Source: Flammeovirga yaeyamensis (GTDB lineage Bacteria; Bacteroidota; Bacteroidia; Cytophagales; Flammeovirgaceae). From it: 56,010 nucleotides of DNA. The notes beneath the pieces were generated by a model, which was not told where the DNA came from, searched no databases, and saw only the letters and a list, made by a program, of their open reading frames with translations. Shown piece by piece: positions 25,707 through 35,616 of this stretch (positions within the stretch are counted from its first letter, which is position 1; the number at the start of each line of letters is the position of its first letter). The translations under genes were made by a program, and so were the position numbers. The DNA lies in contig NZ_CP076132.1 in assembly GCF_018736045.1 (NCBI RefSeq), forward strand, positions 5,135,001 through 5,191,010, given 5' to 3'.

Positions 25707-27146
25707 TTACTTAGTAGACCAAATTGAATAACTTCTCGGAGGACATTGGATTTTCACCCAAGTCCCACCTTGTGTCCACGGTTCCCAATTTGAATGTCCT
25801 GTGTAATCCTTAATTTGTTGACTACTCCAATTCGTTGGAATCCAACGTTCTTGCCAGTTGTCAGAGTTATTGATATATAGCACTAAGCCAGGGTTTCCAT
25901 TGTATCCATTTCTTCTCATAATGTACTCGTCATTATCCACATGAAGAATAGATGTATTACCAGTTGCGTAGCTTTTGTGAATCCATAATAAGTTGTCCAT
26001 CATACCACGATCCAACCAATCTTCGTAGTCTTTGTAGAAGACACAAGGGTAGCCTTCATGTGTTAAGATGTATGCGTATGCTAGATTCTTTCTCCAGATT
26101 TCGTCCGTATCGTGGTTCGCCACAAAAGTTACTGCTCTATAGCTATCTTTTTTCCAAAGCATATCGCTGTTCAACTCATTTAAGTTGTTACCATCAAATG
26201 CTCTGTCCATAGCATAATATGCTGCAAAATCGAAAGCCGATGCTTTTCTATCGGTGTTATCTACCCACCACTTTAAAGTATTTGCATTTCCATCCCACAT
26301 TTCACCTACAGCAAAACCACCAACATGATTTACCCAATCTTTCACGACCCAGCCACCAAAGCCTTTTACATAGTCAAATCTCCAACCATCAAAACCTACA
26401 TTGTTCTTGTAGTATTTACCCACACTTTCGTTGCTTTTCCACAACCAATCCTGTACGTATCCTTTTACGTGACTAAGATCTGGGTATCCACCAAAAATAC
26501 CTTCATCATTGTTGGCATCTAAGTTCGGATGGAAATCGTTGTATGTTCTGTTGAATTTACCAGATGCCGGTTGGAATTTCGTCCATGTATCTGTACCTGT
26601 ATAAGGATTCGCCTCTAATTGACCACCACTATTATGGTTGATCACAATATCAGCATACACTTGCATGTTTTGATTGTGTGCCTCACCAATTAATGATCGA
26701 AGCTCAGCACCCGATCCAAAACGTGTTTCTGTTGAACCATTTTGATTATAATCTCCAAAATCAAAATAATCCATAGGATCGTAACCCATAGAGAATGGAC
26801 CATTCTGTGCTTTTGAAGCTGGTGGCAGCCAAATCGATCCAATTCCTTGGTTACTCCAGTTATTCAGTTTTCCTTTTACAGTATTCCACCAAGTTCCTCC
26901 TGCTGGAACATCCCAATAAAATGCCTGCATCATCACTGGGCCACCTGGACTATCATAATATCTTTTGTTGGAAGACTCATCGGTAGTAAATGGAGCACCA
27001 TCGTGAGTGGTCACCTGCATCTCCATATTGGCTTTTGGTTCATGAGCTGGTATTGAGTTTTCGTCTTCCTCAAATACTTGCGTACAAGAGAAACTGCCTA
27101 TTAAGAGAGCGGACAATAGGCCTAATCTAGTAGTTTTCATTTTCAT
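25707..27146 (-). CDS. secreted alpha-amylase, GH13, lipoprotein
   Basis: A 479-residue GH13 enzyme with a lipobox (LLIGSFSC, C21), so it is probably tethered to a membrane, possibly on the cell surface. The (beta/alpha)8 domain shows all the expected catalytic sites: DIVINH (D166, H171), the nucleophile D258 in GWRFDYV, the acid/base E282 in VGEMWD, and D346 in FVANHD. A C-terminal all-beta domain C follows from about residue 400. The closest style is the liquefying or malto-oligosaccharide-forming alpha-amylases, which cut internal alpha-1,4 bonds of starch or glycogen. It lies downstream of the starch-sensing AraC regulator gene with 323 bp between them. A small hairpin, CTGAGA/TCTCAG, sits in its leader (27164-27181). 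Confidence 0.95.
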   Translation of the reverse strand: MKMKTTRLGLLSALLIGSFSCTQVFEEDENSIPAHEPKANMEMQVTTHDGAPFTTDESSNKRYYDSPGGPVMMQAFYWDVPAGGTWWNTVKGKLNNWSNQGIGSIWLPPASKAQNGPFSMGYDPMDYFDFGDYNQNGSTETRFGSGAELRSLIGEAHNQNMQVYADIVINHNSGGQLEANPYTGTDTWTKFQPASGKFNRTYNDFHPNLDANNDEGIFGGYPDLSHVKGYVQDWLWKSNESVGKYYKNNVGFDGWRFDYVKGFGGWVVKDWVNHVGGFAVGEMWDGNANTLKWWVDNTDRKASAFDFAAYYAMDRAFDGNNLNELNSDMLWKKDSYRAVTFVANHDTDEIWRKNLAYAYILTHEGYPCVFYKDYEDWLDRGMMDNLLWIHKSYATGNTSILHVDNDEYIMRRNGYNGNPGLVLYINNSDNWQERWIPTNWSSQQIKDYTGHSNWEPWTQGGTWVKIQCPPRSYSIWSTK

Positions 27147-27469
27147 TTCACTAAACTAAAGTTCTGAGAATTTCCTCTCAGATTAAGGTTAAACAATAAG
27201 TCAAATTTTATTTAAATGCGATCGCTCGTTTGATGTTACAAGTTTAACCTAATGCACCTATTGGAATCGTCTAAGATTCAAAAATTGAAATGAATAGCAT
27301 CAAAAATAAAGTATCAATTTAATTAATTGACACTATTAAATTACTGATTTACAATTGATTGATGTTTTTCACGTAAAATTTACATTTTATATAATTGGGA
27401 CGTATTATTTTTTATCCGACACTATAAAAATCACTTTCCAAAAAGAGTATTTGATGTTTAACCCGAAAA
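27147..27469. other. gene-free region upstream of the alpha-amylase
   Basis: This 323-bp region lies between the AraC-type sensor gene and the amylase gene and should hold the amylase promoter. I see the leader hairpin CTGAGA/TCTCAG (27164-27181), an 8-bp palindrome GCGATCGC (27219-27226), and TAAAATTTG on the minus strand near 27200, a -7-like box with one base too many. No T-run terminator for the sensor gene is visible. Confidence 0.4.
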
Positions 27470-29302
27470 TCAATCCTCTAAAATTTTCTTGACAGCCGAT
27501 TTCTGCATGTATTCTTTCGGTGTTACACCTGTTGACTTTTTAAAAGCTCTATTGAACGTACTTTTCGATTGGAAACCGACTTCATAAGCAATACTTAATA
27601 GGGTCGACTTTTCTGCATCTCCAATAAGTACTCTTTTAGTAAATGCCTGCACTCTGTAATCATTGACTAACTCCGAAAAATTCCTCTTATACGCCTGATG
27701 AATCAGTTTAGTCAGTTTATGAGAAGGTATATCCAATAAGTTGGCCACATCATTTAAAGTAAGATCATGTTTGGTGTATAATTTATCTCTTTCAAAAAGT
27801 TGAGTCATCTTCTCAATAAATTCTTCGATCTCTTTATTTGTGGATGTCATTTCTTCTTTTCGATAGGTACTTTTCTGATCTATAGGTTTAATGAATGCAT
27901 GATATTTAAAGACCCAAGCCGATATAAAAATCAGATAAGTAAAAGTAGCATACCATATGATTTCGTCTGATAAGTCTTGAAGTTCAAAGTTATTTTGGAA
28001 TGAAAACACCAAATAGCCCTGAATCACTAAAGCCCCAAAGAAGGCCATAATAATTACCAAACCTACTTTTTGATAATACTCAAAAGCTTTTCTGACCAAT
28101 TTTACTGTGCTGCCTTGTAAAGACTCAGTATTATATTCTTTCAAATGCTTTTTAGAAAAATACCACCCAATCAAAGAAGTTGAAACAAAGAATACTTTTA
28201 CCAATAGATTAATCGTTGGATATTTTCTCTCATGGAAAATTAATAGAAGTGGTTCTTCTTGCATCAAGTAACAACCTAAAGATGCCAATAGCCCCACCCC
28301 TAAAAGGAATATTACCGATAAGTATTTCTTGGGTTGGAAAGATCTAAATACATCGTCTTGCACATTGGCTATGATTAAATAAACAAGTGGAATCATCAAA
28401 TAGTGGAAGAGATGAATACTGCCTAAAGCATTTTTTGTGGGCAAGTAGTAAGATGTCCAATAAAGTGTCACTGTGGATAAACCCGATAATAATATCATCA
28501 ACGTTAATTTTAATTGATGATGCCCGTGATTCATCCAAAGAATATAAATCGTCAGTAAAAAAAGATGGAATAAAAGAAACTGAGTAAGTTGAGGTAATTC
28601 CCAAAAATGACCTTTAAAGACATCTTCCCAATCGTCGACCGAAACAATAATTTGTTCGGGCCCTTTTGAGGTATGATGATACACTCTATTAGGACGATAA
28701 CGGCCATTAGACAAACACTCAATCGTCGACCAACTTCCTCTCGAGACTTTAAATTCGAAATCAGCAATTGATGAAGGCAAAGTAAAAGTGTACAAGCCGT
28801 TTTCATCTTTATTAAATTGATAATTGGTATTTGCAGGATCCCAATCGTTAAAATCGCCTGCTAGAAAGAACTTGGATTCGTAAGGAGTGGAGGAAGGGAT
28901 TTCATGTAAAATAATCGTCGTTTGCCCCGCCAAATCTTCCCATCCGAGTATATCAATAAACACGGTATCCGACTCATTTTCTGATATAAAAACTCGGTTA
29001 GCCTTCGGTTTGCCATCTTGTGTGGACTCTACCTTCGACCAATCGCCTCGGGTTATTTTATACTCAAAAGCGTTGAGCTGATCGGGAACAGTAACCATCC
29101 ATTGTCCCTCTTCATTTTTAAAAAACTGGTATTTCTGATCAGATGGATTCCATGCATTAAAAGACCCCACCAAAAAGAGTGTTTCATTATGGGGATGATG
29201 CAAAGGCAAATTTTTGATCACAAAGTTGACAGCATCCACCTGAAGTGTTTGACAGAAGAATAGGATGGAAGTGAAATAAGTAATTAGTCGATAATAATTC
29301 AT
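27470..29302 (-). CDS. transmembrane AraC regulator with two periplasmic starch-binding-like domains
   Basis: About 610 residues from the ATG at 29302 (numbered here from the upstream ATG at 29335). After a signal-like segment there are two tandem beta-sandwich repeats, residues 37-131 and 139-235. Each has the glycogen/starch-binding signature FLVGSFNAWNP or FLAGDFNDWDP, a FEYKITRGDW/FEFKVSRGSW strand and a closing NR. These look like CBM20/48-type or E-set domains. Then come about seven membrane helices (249-268, 274-296, 306-325, 338-356, 372-393, 423-445, 460-480) and an AraC HTH domain (about 520-615, IAYEVGFQSKSTFNRAFKK and GVTPKEYM). It would sense malto-oligosaccharide outside and bind DNA inside. 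The neighbouring alpha-amylase is the obvious target. Confidence 0.85.
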   Translation of the reverse strand: MNYYRLITYFTSILFFCQTLQVDAVNFVIKNLPLHHPHNETLFLVGSFNAWNPSDQKYQFFKNEEGQWMVTVPDQLNAFEYKITRGDWSKVESTQDGKPKANRVFISENESDTVFIDILGWEDLAGQTTIILHEIPSSTPYESKFFLAGDFNDWDPANTNYQFNKDENGLYTFTLPSSIADFEFKVSRGSWSTIECLSNGRYRPNRVYHHTSKGPEQIIVSVDDWEDVFKGHFWELPQLTQFLLFHLFLLTIYILWMNHGHHQLKLTLMILLSGLSTVTLYWTSYYLPTKNALGSIHLFHYLMIPLVYLIIANVQDDVFRSFQPKKYLSVIFLLGVGLLASLGCYLMQEEPLLLIFHERKYPTINLLVKVFFVSTSLIGWYFSKKHLKEYNTESLQGSTVKLVRKAFEYYQKVGLVIIMAFFGALVIQGYLVFSFQNNFELQDLSDEIIWYATFTYLIFISAWVFKYHAFIKPIDQKSTYRKEEMTSTNKEIEEFIEKMTQLFERDKLYTKHDLTLNDVANLLDIPSHKLTKLIHQAYKRNFSELVNDYRVQAFTKRVLIGDAEKSTLLSIAYEVGFQSKSTFNRAFKKSTGVTPKEYMQKSAVKKILED

Positions 29303-29392
29303 TGTCATAGCGTGTTTATTGATAGTTGACAACAATATACTATCCTTAGGTTATTTGATAACAACTTACACCATATTATCTATCAAAAACGA

Positions 29393-29424
29393 CAAAAAGA
29401 GACCTACCAAAAAGATAGGTCTCT
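29393..29424 (-). terminator. terminator after the phosphodiesterase gene
   Basis: AGAGACCTA (29398-29406) and TAGGTCTCT (29416-29424) pair perfectly; on the minus strand a T-run follows. It closes the SusC/SusD/phosphodiesterase operon and separates it from the AraC gene. Confidence 0.9.
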
Positions 29425-29462
29425 ACTACTTCATTTCTCGAAATATGAAAGTTTTAGGATTG

Positions 29463-30713
29463 TTACTCTTCTTTCACAGTCCAAGTATTCGTTACCGTAT
29501 TTTTCGATTTCAGAACTATCTTTTGAAAATCTCCTTGATTATCAAAAGTAAATGATTTGTCTTTTAAGTTAACTTTACCCAAAGACGTATACTGATCTGC
29601 ACCACCTGTTTTGAAATTATTTGTGGTAGTCACCAACACTTCCGCTTCTCCATTTTGTAATGGCGTCCATGTAATGGTTGTTTTGTTATTTTTTGATGAT
29701 GCATCCAATCCAAAGAAATCAGTTTCACCATAAAAAGCGACATCATCCAACTCTTCTCTTTGTTCGTCTTTCATTTTCCACCCCATAAAATTGATGATAG
29801 ATGGATAGATAGAAGTCACACCTGGAGTGCCATAATCAAAATACTTATTTGGCTTTTGGTTCGTCACAATCCAAGTCGCTCTTTCGCGCTCAGATTGACC
29901 ACCATGATGATGTCCTGTTTCTGCTGTACGACCATGATCTGTTGTCACTACAATCATCCATTCCTCGTTATACTTTGCTTCTCTTTCTTTCACAGCGTCC
30001 CAAACTCTACCCACTTGAGCATCCGCTTTTGTAACATACTCATAGAAATAATCACCATCGCCAAAACGGTGGGACGCATCGTCTGTGTATTGAAGATACA
30101 CCCATGAAAAATCAGGTGCGTTCTCTTTAATATAACGCCCTGCCTCTTTACTCACTTTTTCATCGATTTCGAAGTACTGCAAGTTGTTTTCTTTCTTTGG
30201 GAAATTGACAGTATCCAATTCAAAACCATCAAAAGCATAATCTACTTTTACATTTCCTGTAGCAGCTAGACCCTCACCAATTAACTTAGTTCTATTGTCC
30301 AACCAAGTTGAATAAATTGCAGTAGAATAAGGTCTTTCTTGTTCTTTGGCCAACTTAAAAAGTGATGTATAATTGTAATTAGGTGCTTTGATTCCGTTTC
30401 CAAAAACATTGTGTTTATTTACCCAAGTACCCGTTAACAGCGAATTGTATCCTACTGCAGAAATTGTTGGTGTTTGCGAATAACCATCTTTTTTTCCACC
30501 AACATACGCATGTGTATAACCTCCTTTTGCAGCAATACTATCTAAATTAGGTGTATGTACTTTCTCTACAACATCATTTGGAATGCCATCAACAATGATG
30601 TAGACTACTTTTCTTTCCTTTTCTGAAATATTATTTGATTTATTTTCTGTTGGTTGGCAGCTCACAAATAATGTTAGTATTAGTGATATCAACCCTAGTG
30701 TATAGTTTTTCAT
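29463..30713 (-). CDS. type I phosphodiesterase/nucleotide pyrophosphatase-like lipoprotein
   Basis: 416 residues from the ATG at 30713 (upstream in-frame codons lack a leader). The leader is LISLILTLFVSC with lipidated C19. The alkaline-phosphatase fold is clear: VVYIIVDGIP with metal ligand D42, TPNLDSIAAKG, and the nucleophile region QTPTISAVGYNSLLTG (Thr83 likely). The second metal site VTTDHGR and then ETGHHHGG match the family of type I phosphodiesterases. A small beta-sandwich follows at the C-terminus. It should release phosphate or nucleoside from phosphodiesters at the envelope. It is the last gene of the sigma/FecR/SusC/SusD operon, so the SusC/D pair may import a phosphorylated compound. 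Confidence 0.85.
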   Translation of the reverse strand: MKNYTLGLISLILTLFVSCQPTENKSNNISEKERKVVYIIVDGIPNDVVEKVHTPNLDSIAAKGGYTHAYVGGKKDGYSQTPTISAVGYNSLLTGTWVNKHNVFGNGIKAPNYNYTSLFKLAKEQERPYSTAIYSTWLDNRTKLIGEGLAATGNVKVDYAFDGFELDTVNFPKKENNLQYFEIDEKVSKEAGRYIKENAPDFSWVYLQYTDDASHRFGDGDYFYEYVTKADAQVGRVWDAVKEREAKYNEEWMIVVTTDHGRTAETGHHHGGQSERERATWIVTNQKPNKYFDYGTPGVTSIYPSIINFMGWKMKDEQREELDDVAFYGETDFFGLDASSKNNKTTITWTPLQNGEAEVLVTTTNNFKTGGADQYTSLGKVNLKDKSFTFDNQGDFQKIVLKSKNTVTNTWTVKEE

Positions 30714-30775
30714 AATTGATTTTTGTTTGATTGTAAAGGGGCTGTCAGAAGCATACACATCCGACAGCGATATAT

Positions 30776-32218
30776 TTATTTCCAGATCCAAGGAGTATGG
30801 TTTACATCATCATTGTAATCCAAAGCATCAATTGCAGATGCATTGTTTAATACTTCCGACTGAGGGTACATCCAACGGTAAGGAATTTTACCATTGTTAC
30901 CTGTTCCTTCACCAATAGTAATTTCCGGATAACCTGTTCTTAGGTAGTTGTAGAACAATTCATATCCACCTTGAATAATTAAAGCAGCTTTTTTCTGATC
31001 CATAATCATCTCCAATCCATTTTCAGGTTGGAAAATCACTTTTGGATGTTGCATGTAGGCTTCAATTTTTTCATCAGAAATTCCATAGAATTGAAGCGAC
31101 CCCACTGTTCCTTTATTGTAGAAAGATGCTGTTAGATTATTATCGATCCAACCTCTTTGTGCACCTTCTGCCAAAATGAACATCATTTCTGAGTAACCTA
31201 AGATCATGTAAGGTTCATTTACTGGATCAGAAAAATAACGTGGATCAATAGAAGAAACATCTCCAGTATTTACTTCGTTTCTGATATCTCCAAACGCCAT
31301 CGAACCGTCAACACCTTCATAAGCATCCCAATCATTTGCTTCTTTTCCTTCCAACTCTGCATTGGTAGTCATAGCAGCAACACTAAAAAGACGCTCATCT
31401 TCTCTTTCTTTAAAGAAATCGACCATGGTCTTTTCCATCCACGTATCTGTTGCGATACCATTGTTTTGATAAAGGAAGTATCTAGAATTTAAGGCATCAA
31501 CATATCTCAAATTAGCAGCAGCATCCAATTCATTAAAGTATTCTCCAGACTCATAGATCTTTTTAAATTCTTCCGAAATATTAAAAGATACATCACCTTC
31601 TCTTTTACTTAAGTTGATCAACACTTTCAAAGCAAGTGAGTTGGCAAACTGTTTCCATTTTCCTGCATTCCCATCAAAAACAATATCACCACCTATCGTA
31701 TTATTCTCATCCAATAAAGAAGCAGCTTCTTGAAGTTCTGAAAGTACACCTTCAATCACATCTTTTTGAGAATCATAAGCAGGAGTGAAAATACCATCAC
31801 TTTCTCCCCTTACTGCTTCTGAATAAGGAACATCTGTAAATGTTCTTGTCAGTTCGAAGAAATAATACGATCTCAAGATTTTAGCAACTGCGATATAATT
31901 ATCACCATCTTGCAATTCTTGTGATTCCTCTATCATTTTCTGTAACTGCATGATGTAGTGATAATCTCCAAAACCTCCTCTTTGCCACGTAAATGACTGA
32001 GAAGCGGTATTACTCTGAGTATATACCAATTGTCTTGACGATAAGGAAGGATCGTAACTTGTTCTGTTACCATTAAACACATGCTGACTTACGTAGGTCA
32101 ACAACTGAGAGGGATGTGCCGAAGTTGGATCGTTCGGATTCTCATTCACCTCCGAAAGGGGCTTGCAGGCACTAAAACCCGCAAGCAATACAACTATATA
32201 TAAAAATGATTTTTTCAT
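30776..32218 (-). CDS. SusD/RagB-family outer-membrane lipoprotein
   Basis: A 480-residue surface lipoprotein with lipobox VLLAGFSAC (C18). NPNDPTSAHPSQLL after the cysteine and the TPR-like helices FTWQRGGFGDYHYIMQLQKM and YFFELTRTFTDVPYSEA are typical of SusD-like group 2 (RagB) proteins, which form the lid over the SusC channel and bind the substrate. It lies 8 bp downstream of susC, and the pair is standard for one uptake complex. Sequence alone does not give the ligand. An amylase nearby makes starch oligosaccharide a possibility, but the phosphodiesterase gene is closer and in the same operon. Confidence 0.93.
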   Translation of the reverse strand: MKKSFLYIVVLLAGFSACKPLSEVNENPNDPTSAHPSQLLTYVSQHVFNGNRTSYDPSLSSRQLVYTQSNTASQSFTWQRGGFGDYHYIMQLQKMIEESQELQDGDNYIAVAKILRSYYFFELTRTFTDVPYSEAVRGESDGIFTPAYDSQKDVIEGVLSELQEAASLLDENNTIGGDIVFDGNAGKWKQFANSLALKVLINLSKREGDVSFNISEEFKKIYESGEYFNELDAAANLRYVDALNSRYFLYQNNGIATDTWMEKTMVDFFKEREDERLFSVAAMTTNAELEGKEANDWDAYEGVDGSMAFGDIRNEVNTGDVSSIDPRYFSDPVNEPYMILGYSEMMFILAEGAQRGWIDNNLTASFYNKGTVGSLQFYGISDEKIEAYMQHPKVIFQPENGLEMIMDQKKAALIIQGGYELFYNYLRTGYPEITIGEGTGNNGKIPYRWMYPQSEVLNNASAIDALDYNDDVNHTPWIWK

Positions 32219-32225
32219 GACTCGA

Positions 32226-35200
32226 TTAGAAATTAGCTTTTAAGTTGATACCAGTATATCTAGGCGATGGCGATTGAGAATTATCGTATCCGATGTCTGG
32301 ATCAACATTCGGGATATTCGACCACATCCAAACATTATTGCAAGTAAGACTTACTGAAGCTCCTTTCATATGAAGTTTTGATGCAAATGTTTTTGGTACA
32401 TTGTAAGTGATAGATACCTCACGAAGTTTTACATAAGAGGCATCAAAAAGACCCGGAGCATCTGATCTACCACCGTGATGATCAATTACCCAAGAAGAAT
32501 AACCTACTCCTGTTGAGTTCGGAGCAAATGTTCTTGTGTCTGATATCACATTACCTTGAGCATCTCTAACAATCTCTCCGCCAGTAACGATCACACCTTG
32601 TCCCACAAAAGAACTTTCTCCAGCGATATCTCTATCACGATGTTCCGAAAGCGTATTCATATGAACACCACCCCACATCATCTTTTGGTTAGTTGTAGAA
32701 TACATGATTCCACCAATACGGCCATCAATAGCAAATCCTAGGCTCCAATTTTTATATCTGAAAGAGTTTTGGAAACCAAATAACCAATCCGGAGCAGTGT
32801 GCCCCATGGCTGTTCTAGTTGGATTCACAATTGGTAAACCTGAGTTGGCATCATATACAATTTCTCCTTCAGGTGATCTCTCCCAATCGTATCCCAAATA
32901 AGTATCTGTTCTATCACCTGCTTGCAAACCATTGTAGTTGTCTTGTCCCCCATAAATGCTAGTTAGCTTTCTAACGAACTTTGACCAGTTCATTGAAGTA
33001 TTCCACTCAAAGTTATTTTTGCGAATAGGAGTCGCATGCACCATCAATTCGATACCTTGCTGCTTGTACTCATTACCGTTCACATAACGTTCATCAAATC
33101 CAGAAGCTTCTGATGTTGGTAACTTAATAATCTGATCTGTATCGACGATTTCGTAATAGGTAAGGTCAAACCCAATTCTATCTCTCAAGAACCTCACGTC
33201 AGTACCTAATTCAAAAGTTGTTGATGTTTCAGGACGAATATTTGGATTCAGTAAAGTTGATGGATAATACACTTGAGCATTTCCATTCCACATTCTATTC
33301 GCACTTCTGTATACTGATTGTGTTTGGTAGATGTCCAAATCACCTGATACCTGTGCCATAGATCCTCTTAACTTAAAGATGGAAACTGCTTCAGGCATTT
33401 CGATTAAATCAGATACCACAACACTTGTGCTCACTGATGGATAGAAATAAGAGTTGTTCGATGCAGGTAAGGTAGAAGACCAATCATTACGAGCGGCTAA
33501 GTTTAAGAAAATAGCATTCTTCCAAGCCAATTCTGCAGTACCGTATACTGAATACATTGCTTTATTAAAGAACATATTCGTGGCAGTTACCGGTCCAATA
33601 GAGTTAGCTAAGTTATAATTGTTCGGTACTTGCAAACCGTCTGTTCCCGAATACATATCTCTTGCCTGGTAAGAATTATAATTACCTCCAAGATTCATTG
33701 ATAACGCCCAATTATCATTAAACTTCTTATTGTAAGTGATGATAAGATCATTATTGAACCAGAAACGATCTGCATTCCATATTTCATAGTTACCACGAAT
33801 ATCATTACTGTAATCCAAGAACGATTTTGGTGTTTTCAAGTCTTTGAACTCCGAACTATTATTAATCGATGCTCTGTTTAAAATCTTCAAGTTGTCATTG
33901 ATATCGTACGTTAGAGTAGCGTATGCCAAGTTGGTATTTTTATCATACATCTGACGATTCTCATAAGCCACAAAGTAAGGGTTGTTGTACCAAGCGTCGT
34001 TATAATTTCTTTGTTGATAACCTTCTTGTCCATCTGCCCAATAATTTCTCAAATCTCTCACATCTACATCAGGACCCATCCAGAATAACAAGTTGTACAT
34101 ATAGTTGTGTGGACCATAACCTGTTCTTGGGTAATTATCAGAATATTGTTTGTTGTAAGAGAAGAAGGCATCTAATGTAAATTTCTTACCCAATTTCTGC
34201 TGAGTAGTTACCGATACATTGCTGATGTTCAAATCCGTGTTCGGCACCATACCACTTTGGTACATATGTCCTGCTGACACCCTCACATAACCATTTTCTG
34301 TATGCTTTGCCACCGATAAGTTAAGGTTAGAGATCGATGCCTGAGATAAAAAGTTCTGAAGGTTGTTTTCTCCTTTTGATACCCAAGGAGTAGCAATTCT
34401 TTCTCCTGTTACAGGATCAATTGGGCTATTCCATTGTGCTATTTCTCTATAACCTGAGGCTGTGTTAGGATCTCTCTGATTTAATTTTGGGCCCCAAACC
34501 CATCCGTCTCCATCAGCGATACCGCCACCTTTACCATCTACATACCAATACTGACCATTTGATCCCATTCCATATTGTGATTGTGTTTCCGGAAGCACAA
34601 CAAACCCTGTTTGCATTTGTGTTCCCATATTCACATTGATGTCCAGTTTATCGCTTTTTCCTTTTCCTTTCTTCATGCTGATCATCACTGCACCGTCTTT
34701 ACCTCTTGATCCATAAAGAGCAGAGGCAGAAGCACCTTTTAGCACGTTCACGCTTTCAATATCATCAGGGTTAATATCATATAGATTGGTTTCTACAGGA
34801 ATACCATCTACAACAATGAGTGGTTCTCTACCTCTAATTTCAATCGAAAGACCATCAAACATTTCTGTAGAGTTCTTCACATCCAAACCTGCCACTTTAC
34901 CCGTTAGGTTGGTCATTACGTTAGGCTGACGAACTGTTTCTATGGCATCAGATTTTACTTCTTGAGTGGAATAACCTACCGCTTTAGCTTCTTTTTCTAG
35001 ACCCAAGGCAGTGACTACTACTTCTGTTAATTCCTGAGCATTTTCATTCAGTTCTACATTAATAGTTGACTGAGATGTGAAAACTACTTCCTGAGGTTCG
35101 AAGCCTAGAAAAGCAAAGACTAAAATGTTTCCCATAGATGCTTTCAGCTCATAATTACCATCCATATCGGTAATTGTGCCTGCTGTAGATCCTTTTATAA

Positions 35201-35597
35201 TAACCGTTGCTCCAATAATCGGTTCCCCGCTCAAAGCATCCTTAACTTGTCCTTTGATAATTCTTTCCTGTTGATCTTGTTTAGGCTGTTCTTTAGGTGG
35301 CTGAACGATATACATATCATCCACTCTTTTAAAAGAAAGGCCTGTTTTATTCGAAAGCTGTTGAATCACATTATCCAAAGATCCATCTAAAGAGATATTG
35401 ATGTTTTCCATATCTCTTACTTCATTGGAATAAGCAAATTCTACATGATGCTTTTCTTCGATCTTTTGGATGATCTCAAAAAGAGAGTATCCGTTTAAAG
35501 CGAAGGCATTTGTGGTGAATATTGCCATGAAAGTAAAGGCAATAGGCAGCCAGCCCCACTTTTTGATAAAAAAGTTAGGTAGTAAAAGTCGATACAT
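32226..35597 (-). CDS. SusC/RagA TonB-dependent outer-membrane transporter with STN signalling domain
   Basis: A 1123-residue TonB-dependent transporter. Order of domains: signal segment (about 18-33), STN/secretin N-terminal domain (about 37-99, LFEIIQKIEEKHHVEFAYS), a carboxypeptidase-like beta-sandwich (about 112-195, GQVKDALSGEPIIGATVIIK), plug (LIVVDGIPVETN and the SusC hallmark ALYGSRGKDGAVM), then the barrel ending FKANF-like (YTGINLKANF). The STN domain is what contacts a FecR-type anti-sigma factor, so substrate binding would be signalled to the sigma factor encoded just upstream. The gene lies 19 bp after fecR and 7 bp before susD. Confidence 0.95.
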   Translation of the reverse strand: MYRLLLPNFFIKKWGWLPIAFTFMAIFTTNAFALNGYSLFEIIQKIEEKHHVEFAYSNEVRDMENINISLDGSLDNVIQQLSNKTGLSFKRVDDMYIVQPPKEQPKQDQQERIIKGQVKDALSGEPIIGATVIIKGSTAGTITDMDGNYELKASMGNILVFAFLGFEPQEVVFTSQSTINVELNENAQELTEVVVTALGLEKEAKAVGYSTQEVKSDAIETVRQPNVMTNLTGKVAGLDVKNSTEMFDGLSIEIRGREPLIVVDGIPVETNLYDINPDDIESVNVLKGASASALYGSRGKDGAVMISMKKGKGKSDKLDINVNMGTQMQTGFVVLPETQSQYGMGSNGQYWYVDGKGGGIADGDGWVWGPKLNQRDPNTASGYREIAQWNSPIDPVTGERIATPWVSKGENNLQNFLSQASISNLNLSVAKHTENGYVRVSAGHMYQSGMVPNTDLNISNVSVTTQQKLGKKFTLDAFFSYNKQYSDNYPRTGYGPHNYMYNLLFWMGPDVDVRDLRNYWADGQEGYQQRNYNDAWYNNPYFVAYENRQMYDKNTNLAYATLTYDINDNLKILNRASINNSSEFKDLKTPKSFLDYSNDIRGNYEIWNADRFWFNNDLIITYNKKFNDNWALSMNLGGNYNSYQARDMYSGTDGLQVPNNYNLANSIGPVTATNMFFNKAMYSVYGTAELAWKNAIFLNLAARNDWSSTLPASNNSYFYPSVSTSVVVSDLIEMPEAVSIFKLRGSMAQVSGDLDIYQTQSVYRSANRMWNGNAQVYYPSTLLNPNIRPETSTTFELGTDVRFLRDRIGFDLTYYEIVDTDQIIKLPTSEASGFDERYVNGNEYKQQGIELMVHATPIRKNNFEWNTSMNWSKFVRKLTSIYGGQDNYNGLQAGDRTDTYLGYDWERSPEGEIVYDANSGLPIVNPTRTAMGHTAPDWLFGFQNSFRYKNWSLGFAIDGRIGGIMYSTTNQKMMWGGVHMNTLSEHRDRDIAGESSFVGQGVIVTGGEIVRDAQGNVISDTRTFAPNSTGVGYSSWVIDHHGGRSDAPGLFDASYVKLREVSITYNVPKTFASKLHMKGASVSLTCNNVWMWSNIPNVDPDIGYDNSQSPSPRYTGINLKANF

Positions 35598-35616
35598 AAC
35601 TGTTGTAGTTTTTTAA

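Noticed and set aside
25952-27056. Several antisense open frames across the alpha-amylase gene
   Set aside because: They are shadows of a conserved GH13 gene whose catalytic residues are all intact; no independent motif.
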